This document shows positions 7,141 through 11,030 of a stretch of DNA of 11,030 nt, in pieces. The DNA is taken from NCBI GenBank assembly GCA_002405915.1, contig DHMS01000012.1:1-11030 (forward strand), given 5' to 3'. Made by a program: the position numbers and the translations under genes. Numbering within the stretch: position 1 is the stretch's first letter; each line of letters begins with the position of its first letter. Origin of the DNA: Christensenella sp. UBA4636. Lineage in GTDB: Bacteria > Bacillota > Clostridia > Christensenellales > Borkfalkiaceae. The notes under the pieces are model-generated. The model ran no database searches. It was given only the letters and a program-made list of their open reading frames with translations, and was not told the origin of the DNA.

Positions 7141-7665
7141 ATGACAATAAAAAAAATATGTGCAATTGTCGCGGTTCTGATATTATTTTCAAACTTTGTT
7201 TTCTTTATAATTTCTTACATAAGGTTTACAAAAAGCATTAAGCGGTTGTGCGGCAACAAAGCCGACAATATGGGAACAGACGAACGTAAAAAAATCTACG
7301 AAACAAGTTTTGATAATTGTTTATACGCTTTGTTCATTTTTGGGCTTCTTTCCTTGTTGATATTAGCTATAATGGCAATGACGGTATTCGAAATCAAAAA
7401 TTTTGTATTCGATGAAATGTACAAAGATATAATTTTTAAAATTTTTATCGTTATGTTCCCTACAGGAATATTTTTTGCGTATATATACGACAGTTATTTA
7501 TCCGTTAAATATTATATTCACTTTACAATACCCCGCAGATTCGCCTTGCCGTCACGCCTACAAGATATATCGTGTATTATTATATATTCTTCAAACATAT
7601 ACACAATAATGCTTTTGTCTTGGCTTGCAATACCCCCGTTTATAAATTGCTTTGGGTTAATATAA
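7141..7665 (+). CDS. C1: four-helix membrane protein of unknown function (174 aa)
   Basis: This is the last gene of cassette 1, with AAGGAG right after the B1 stop and a good 5-6 nt spacing to the ATG. Predicted membrane segments lie at about residues 6-27, 60-82, 97-116 and 145-165. Two motifs are kept in all three C paralogs: ER-x-x-I-[YF]-x-TSF (48-57, ahead of helix 2) and YDSYLS-x-[KR]-YY (116-125, after helix 3). A PRRF segment follows the second motif. The end WLAIPPF...CFGLI is shared with the C3 protein but not with C2. Size and layout resemble the B protein, so B and C may be distant paralogs. The family is unrecognised. Confidence 0.85.
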   Translation: MTIKKICAIVAVLILFSNFVFFIISYIRFTKSIKRLCGNKADNMGTDERKKIYETSFDNCLYALFIFGLLSLLILAIMAMTVFEIKNFVFDEMYKDIIFKIFIVMFPTGIFFAYIYDSYLSVKYYIHFTIPRRFALPSRLQDISCIIIYSSNIYTIMLLSWLAIPPFINCFGLI

Positions 7666-7672
7666 CACAAAA

Positions 7673-7713
7673 ACTACGCAATCCGCATTAAAACGATTGC
7701 GTAGTCATTTTTT
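7673..7713 (+). terminator. Intrinsic terminator of cassette 1
   Basis: ACTACGCAATC (7673-7683) pairs with GATTGCGTAGT (7695-7705) in a perfect 11-bp stem with an 11-nt loop, followed by CATTTTTT. It lies 7 bases after the C1 stop. Its inner part (GCAATC...GATTGC) resembles the terminator at 5435-5478, so it may derive from the same ancestral element. Confidence 0.85.
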
Positions 7714-7775
7714 AGAATGAATATCAATTTTTACTTATAACAAGAACTATTTATTCGTTTTGATATAAAATCCAC

Positions 7776-7805
7776 TTGACTAAAAGCCAACAAAAATGGT
7801 ACCAT
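7776..7805 (+). promoter_or_regulatory. Promoter region of cassette unit 2, degraded -10
   Basis: The -35 TTGACT (7776-7781) is identical to unit 1. The region matching the unit 1 -10 now reads TACCAT (7800-7805, 18-nt spacer), which keeps four of six consensus bases. Transcription from here may be weaker than from unit 1, or may depend on an activator. Confidence 0.5.
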
Positions 7806-7809
7806 ATTA

Positions 7810-7849
7810 TTGTTGTTACTTGTTAAAAACCGCAAAACAGTAAGAACAA
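7810..7849 (+). promoter_or_regulatory. Conserved dyad in the cassette 2 leader
   Basis: TTGTTGTTAC (7810-7819) and GTAAGAACAA (7840-7849) repeat the arms and spacing found at 5572-5611. The 20 bases between the arms are also unchanged, although the bases just upstream have diverged. Confidence 0.4.
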
Positions 7850-7875
7850 AAAACCATTTGCAAAAGGAGCAAAAA

Positions 7876-8841
7876 ATGAAAAGAAAAACAAAGCTCATCA
7901 GCTTTTTGCTGATACTCACACTCTCGTTCGGTTGCATTATCGCGCCGTACTACGGACAACAGATTTATGCCAAAGCTCTCGAAAACGAGTTCGATGAAGA
8001 ATTTGACCAATTGGCAAATAGCTACTTAACAGGCAACGATATTTCCGATGAATACATAGATGAACAAACTGAAGAAATTACTCAGCAATACATAGAATAT
8101 GTACATTTTGATGATAACAATGCAAGCAAGAGGAAGCTAATTATAGATGAAACGCCTATCGATATGAAATATGGCGCGATAATATACGAAGAAGAAATTG
8201 ATATATCGGAACAAATCGAAAACGAAGAAGACGCATACAATATCGCCGTAATCCGAATGATTCATAAAAATGTAAACGCAATGAATCAAATGGTTGAAGA
8301 AGAATTAGGATATATTAACGATGATTACGAGTTTGAATTTAATGAAACGGACGAATCATATGCTCGTTGGAGAATGAACAAACCAATATGGAGTTGGAAC
8401 TGCGTCAGAATCCCAGCCGACAGTGATTGGGCTATCTTTTTCGCCTCATTTTTCTTATTTTTTAAGACAGCTTTCAACACTGTCGTTTCATGCATGGAAG
8501 CTTTCGACAGTTTAAAAACAAAATACGAACAACTTGCTGATAAGATACAATACGCTTTATTTTATGTGCCCAATGATATAGCAACACAAATGGTTGCTTT
8601 CTTTAGCAACACAATGGTTTCAAGTTTAATAGGTATTTGTTCTTGGGTACTACAAGTTGTTAGCTCTACCCACCCATTCTTAAGAGCATTATTTATTATA
8701 GTCGATATATGTACCCCTTCGCTTCTTGATTGTATAGTAATTTTATATAATGCAGCTTTAAACAGAAGCATCAATGTAAAAATCTGTTGGATTCCAACTT
8801 GGTGGGATAATTGGGGTATTTCCATACAAATAACACAATAA
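7876..8841 (+). CDS. A2: secreted protein of unknown function, paralog of A1 (321 aa)
   Basis: The start at 7876 is chosen over an in-frame ATG at 7810 because AAGGAG (7864-7869) precedes it and the MKRKTKLISF signal peptide then matches A1 exactly. The 7810 start would also lie at or upstream of the predicted transcript start. The export signal, AKA cleavage site (32-34) and acidic region (35-160) are close to A1. After SYAR (161-164) the sequence diverges, but shared landmarks remain: SWN, DSD, FF-x-N, CS (255), TP-x-LLD, CW (304). The C-terminus PTWWDNW is richer in Trp than in A1. Six cysteines lie in the C-terminal half against three in A1. B2 begins 4 nt after the stop. The family is unrecognised. 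Confidence 0.85.
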   Translation: MKRKTKLISFLLILTLSFGCIIAPYYGQQIYAKALENEFDEEFDQLANSYLTGNDISDEYIDEQTEEITQQYIEYVHFDDNNASKRKLIIDETPIDMKYGAIIYEEEIDISEQIENEEDAYNIAVIRMIHKNVNAMNQMVEEELGYINDDYEFEFNETDESYARWRMNKPIWSWNCVRIPADSDWAIFFASFFLFFKTAFNTVVSCMEAFDSLKTKYEQLADKIQYALFYVPNDIATQMVAFFSNTMVSSLIGICSWVLQVVSSTHPFLRALFIIVDICTPSLLDCIVILYNAALNRSINVKICWIPTWWDNWGISIQITQ

Positions 8842-8845
8842 GACT

Positions 8846-9352
8846 ATGAAATATTTAATGTTCTTGCTTAACTGCGTAGCTTTTATATTAGGGTTAGCTA
8901 ATATTATCTACTCAAGCCTAATGTTTAGAAGAAGATATCTCTACGCCTTAAGCATAATGAGCGAAAAAGATACTGCTCCGAACTTCGGATACGACCCATA
9001 TCGCGAAGGATTGAAAATTTTAGGAATAAACTTCCTTATCGCCATTGCGGGAACTATTGCTTCCCTATGCGACGGATTACCAACCGAAAACCAGCAAGAA
9101 CCCAGAGTCGCACCAATTATAGTGTTGTTCACCATTTTCTTAACAGGCGTTATAGTCGGACTTATATATGAAATTAAAACAACTAAGTTTAACAGTTTTT
9201 ACACAATTCCCGATTGTGCAGAACGAGAAGAATGCTTATACAAAATGACAAGAATCGCTCATGGATTTTTCAACTTTACGACTTCCGTTGCCCTTCTTTT
9301 ATCATTTCAAGCTATGACAGTTGTTTACGATTTTATTCTTTGCTTTTTATAA
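8846..9352 (+). CDS. B2: four-helix membrane protein, paralog of B1 (168 aa)
   Basis: It is the same length as B1 and B3 and has the same MKYLMFLLNC start and YDFILCFL end. It shares with B3, but not B1, the segments FRRRY, a central NFG and CDGLPTE-x-QQ-x-P (about 75-87), so B2 and B3 look closer to each other there. Membrane segments are placed as in B1. The ATG is 4 nt after the A2 stop, without a Shine-Dalgarno sequence, which points to translation coupled to A2. C2 follows after 9 nt. The function is unknown. Confidence 0.85.
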   Translation: MKYLMFLLNCVAFILGLANIIYSSLMFRRRYLYALSIMSEKDTAPNFGYDPYREGLKILGINFLIAIAGTIASLCDGLPTENQQEPRVAPIIVLFTIFLTGVIVGLIYEIKTTKFNSFYTIPDCAEREECLYKMTRIAHGFFNFTTSVALLLSFQAMTVVYDFILCFL

Positions 9353-9361
9353 TGGGGAAAA

Positions 9362-9862
9362 ATGTTCAAAATATATTTTTGCGGAATCATTGCGATGATA
9401 ATACTGTTAACAAACATTGCTCTTCTTATACACGCTTATATAAAATTGCCAAAACGAATCAGAACACTATATGCAGGCAGAAGTATCATAAGCAAAGAAG
9501 AACGCTACCAAATTTTCCGCACAAGTTTCAACCGTTGTTTGTTACCGGCGATAATAACAGAACTCGTATCTTTTCCGATTTCCGGGGGCTTAATTGCTCT
9601 TGGCTTTGGTGGAGAGTTTACTATCGAAGGGGAATTTGCTAATATCTTCTTTTCCTTAACGCTTGTTATGCTTCCTATAGCTTTCTTCTTTACAATATTA
9701 TACGACAGTTATCTATCTATGAGATACTACGTATGCGACTCAGACCCAAAGTATCTCCGTGATGTGTCTATGAGTGCTATCTATTGTATAAGCGTGGCTC
9801 TAATAATGTTTCTATCATGGGTAACCGTCGGAATATTTGTGAAAGCGTTTTGGTTTTCCTAA
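9362..9862 (+). CDS. C2: four-helix membrane protein, paralog of C1 (166 aa)
   Basis: GGGG (9354-9357) just after the B2 stop serves as ribosome binding site for this ATG. The ATG that overlaps the B2 stop at 9352 is in another frame and is not the start. Motifs EER-x-x-IFRTSF (about 47-56) and YDSYLSMRYY (114-123) are kept. The last third differs strongly from C1 and C3 (ending KAFWFS, and 5-8 residues shorter overall), so it is the most divergent copy at its C-terminus. Its middle, TSFNRCLLP through the second helix, is close to C3. No terminator is visible before B3. The function is unknown. Confidence 0.83.
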   Translation: MFKIYFCGIIAMIILLTNIALLIHAYIKLPKRIRTLYAGRSIISKEERYQIFRTSFNRCLLPAIITELVSFPISGGLIALGFGGEFTIEGEFANIFFSLTLVMLPIAFFFTILYDSYLSMRYYVCDSDPKYLRDVSMSAIYCISVALIMFLSWVTVGIFVKAFWFS

Positions 9863-9974
9863 GAAGCGATTTACAAATTTGTTTTAAGTGAAACCAAACG
9901 GATAAAAAACTTATTCTAAATAGTTTTACCATAAAAAATTACAATCTAATAAATAATAACAGAGAAACACATTT

Positions 9975-10481
9975 ATGAAATATTTAATGTTTTTATTGAA
10001 CTGCATAGCTTTTCTATTAGGAATAGCTAACGTGGTATATTCCTACTTTATGTTCAGAAGAAGATATATCTTCGCCTTGAACGCAATGGAAGCGAAGGAC
10101 ACAACCCCAAACTTCGGATGCAATTTATTTAGAAACGGATTGCTCACAGTCGGGATCAACTTATTTCTCGCAATTATCGGTATCGTCTTATCGTTGTGCG
10201 ATGGACTACCGACAGAAGGACAACAAAAACCATTTATAGATTTTGTTACCGTTCTTTTCTTATTCTTTTTAGTTTGTCTTGCACTCATCTTCATATGCAG
10301 AAAAAAAATTTCTAATGTTAATCGAGCTTTTGAAATTCCAGGCTCAAAGGAAAGGAAAGAGTGTCTATCTAAAATGACAATGATTGCAAGCGGATTTGCA
10401 AACTTAATTGTTATAGCTATATTCTTTTCTGTTTTTCAAGCTACCGTAATTGCATATGACTTTATTCTTTGCTTTTTATAA
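9975..10481 (+). CDS. B3: four-helix membrane protein, paralog of B1/B2 without an A gene (168 aa)
   Basis: This third B copy starts MKYLMFLLNC and ends YDFILCFL. It combines B1-like segments (GIANVVYS, GIV, VIAYDFIL) with B2-like ones (FRRRY, CDGLPTE-x-QQ-x-P). No A gene, A remnant or copy of the cassette promoter lies in the 112 bases before it. No convincing ribosome binding site is seen, only AGAG some 10 nt upstream. Because no terminator separates it from C2, it may be carried on the cassette 2 transcript. It is the first gene of a two-gene partial cassette with C3. The function is unknown, and a free-standing immunity-type gene is one possibility. Confidence 0.83.
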   Translation: MKYLMFLLNCIAFLLGIANVVYSYFMFRRRYIFALNAMEAKDTTPNFGCNLFRNGLLTVGINLFLAIIGIVLSLCDGLPTEGQQKPFIDFVTVLFLFFLVCLALIFICRKKISNVNRAFEIPGSKERKECLSKMTMIASGFANLIVIAIFFSVFQATVIAYDFILCFL

Positions 10482-10495
10482 TGGAGAAAAACATC

Positions 10496-11011
10496 GTGAA
10501 AAATTTATACTCAATCGCATCAGTTGTGATATTATTTGCAAACATTATTTTTGTTATAATTTCATATATAAGATTTACTAAGCAAATAAAAGCATCTTAT
10601 CAAAGCTCTACATGCACATACACGGAAGAACGCGAGCAAATTTACAAAACAAGTTTCAATCGCTTCTTATCCCCGATAATTATTGTCGAATTTGTATCTA
10701 TTATACTATCAATAGGATTAGTAGCACTTGCTTATGGATTACAAAATTTTGTATCGGATGAAACTATAAAAAGTATTATCTATTTGATTTCCGCAATTAT
10801 GATACCTGCCGGTATGCTATTAGCGTTATTATATGACAGTTATTTGTCTATAAAATATTATATGCACTACACGTTACCACGCAAATTTCCATTTCCTTCA
10901 TACTCACACCAAATACCGGGCGCAACCTTTTTTGTCGTCACCATATGGGATATAATGTTTTTAGCTTGGTTAGCAATACCATTGTTTGCAAAATGCTTTG
11001 GATTAATATAG
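10496..11011 (+). CDS. C3: four-helix membrane protein, paralog of C1/C2 (171 aa)
   Basis: I prefer the GTG start at 10496 because GGAG (10483-10486) lies 9 nt upstream, the same place as the ribosome binding sites of C1 and C2, and the length then matches the paralogs. An in-frame ATG at 10481 that overlaps the B3 stop (TAATG) would give 176 aa by re-initiation and cannot be excluded. Motifs EEREQIYKTSF and YDSYLSIKYY (113-122) are present. The N-terminal helix (IISYIRFTK) and the C-terminus (WLAIP...CFGLI) follow C1, while the TSFNR-x-L-x-P region follows C2, suggesting a mosaic. The stop TAG ends at 11011, 19 bases before the window ends. Confidence 0.82.
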   Translation: MKNLYSIASVVILFANIIFVIISYIRFTKQIKASYQSSTCTYTEEREQIYKTSFNRFLSPIIIVEFVSIILSIGLVALAYGLQNFVSDETIKSIIYLISAIMIPAGMLLALLYDSYLSIKYYMHYTLPRKFPFPSYSHQIPGATFFVVTIWDIMFLAWLAIPLFAKCFGLI

Positions 11012-11017
11012 TCAAGT

Positions 11018-11030
11018 ACCACCGGCTAAG
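11018..11030 (+). other. Possible left arm of a terminator hairpin cut by the window end
   Basis: ACCACCGGCT (11018-11027) followed by AAG begins 6 bases after the C3 stop. Its GC-rich make-up is out of line with the AT-rich cassette, and it would form a strong stem if AGCCGGTGGT followed. The other arm lies outside the window, so this is a guess from position and composition. Confidence 0.25.

Larger units (their letters stand above)
5482..7718 (+). repeat. Cassette unit 1 of a tandem gene duplication
   Basis: This unit contains promoter, leader, A1, B1, C1 and terminator. Its first base aligns with 7719 (GAATATCA in both), and the A starts at 5639 and 7876 have the same 2,237-bp offset, so the upstream region is collinear. 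B1/B2 and C1/C2 are offset by 2,221 bp. Identity is very high around the promoter, leader and 5' half of A and falls off downstream. One 80-nt stretch is identical (5810-5889 and 8047-8126). Confidence 0.85.
7719..9862 (+). repeat. Cassette unit 2 of the tandem gene duplication
   Basis: This is the second complete copy (promoter, leader, A2, B2, C2). Its start is collinear with 5482. Unlike unit 1 it has no terminator after C2. Only 112 A/T-rich bases separate C2 from B3. Confidence 0.85.

Noticed and set aside
7919..7938. Possible lipobox in A2 (LSFGC at residues 16-20)
   Set aside because: The -3 position is Ser and -2 is Phe, the glycine is not kept in A1 (Cys), and a standard AKA signal peptidase I site follows in both proteins.
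9214..9642. 142-aa plus-strand open frame spanning the end of B2 and the start of C2
   Set aside because: It overlaps two conserved paralogs in a different frame and has no counterpart in units 1 or 3.
9863..9974. Remnant of a third A gene or a terminator between C2 and B3
   Set aside because: I found no stretch resembling the A genes or the cassette promoter, and only a weak AT stem (AAAACT/AGTTTT) that is not terminator-like.
5482..11011. CRISPR array or insertion sequence behind the repeats
   Set aside because: There are no short regularly spaced repeats, no transposase and no terminal inverted repeats. The repetition is whole-gene duplication.

Overview
The window looks like a chromosomal segment of an endospore-forming Firmicute, most likely an anaerobic member of the class Clostridia. 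The evidence is a complete tricistronic GerA-type spore germination receptor operon, AGGAGG-type ribosome binding sites, consensus sigma-A promoters, U-tailed intrinsic terminators and a BspA-like leucine-rich-repeat surface protein. Species cannot be read from the sequence.

Layout. (1) 1-180: C-terminal end of a BspA-like LRR protein, then two tandem hairpins, the second with a T-run (283-343). (2) 372-611: a 79-aa protein of unknown function with its own strong terminator (675-705). (3) 854-1564, minus strand: a small operon from a perfect TTGACA/TATAAT promoter, encoding a 29-aa basic peptide and a 177-aa membrane protein of unknown function. (4) 1643-5427, plus strand: overlapping gerA-type A, B and C genes ending at a 19-bp-stem terminator. 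The C subunit is unusual: it has no lipobox cysteine and carries a roughly 50-residue Gly/Ser linker. (5) 5482-11011: a visibly more AT-rich stretch holding tandem copies of a three-gene cassette that I do not recognise.

In each cassette, A encodes a secreted protein of about 320 aa with an acidic N-terminal half. B (168 aa) and C (166-174 aa) encode small proteins with about four membrane segments. Unit 1 (A1-B1-C1) and unit 2 (A2-B2-C2) are direct repeats offset by 2,237 bp, each with a conserved promoter and leader. A third, partial unit has only B3-C3. A1 and A2 are nearly 90 percent identical over their first ~163 residues but only about one third identical afterwards, so the N-terminus is conserved and the C-terminus has diversified. 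C3 looks like a mosaic of C1 and C2.

How the genes may work together. GerA-type A, B and C subunits form one germinant receptor in the inner spore membrane. For the cassette, the constant gene order, shared promoter, tight coupling and parallel divergence suggest that a secreted protein works with, or is countered by, two membrane partners. A toxin or bacteriocin-like effector with membrane immunity or export proteins is one reading. A diversifying surface or membrane complex is another. The sequence alone does not decide between them.
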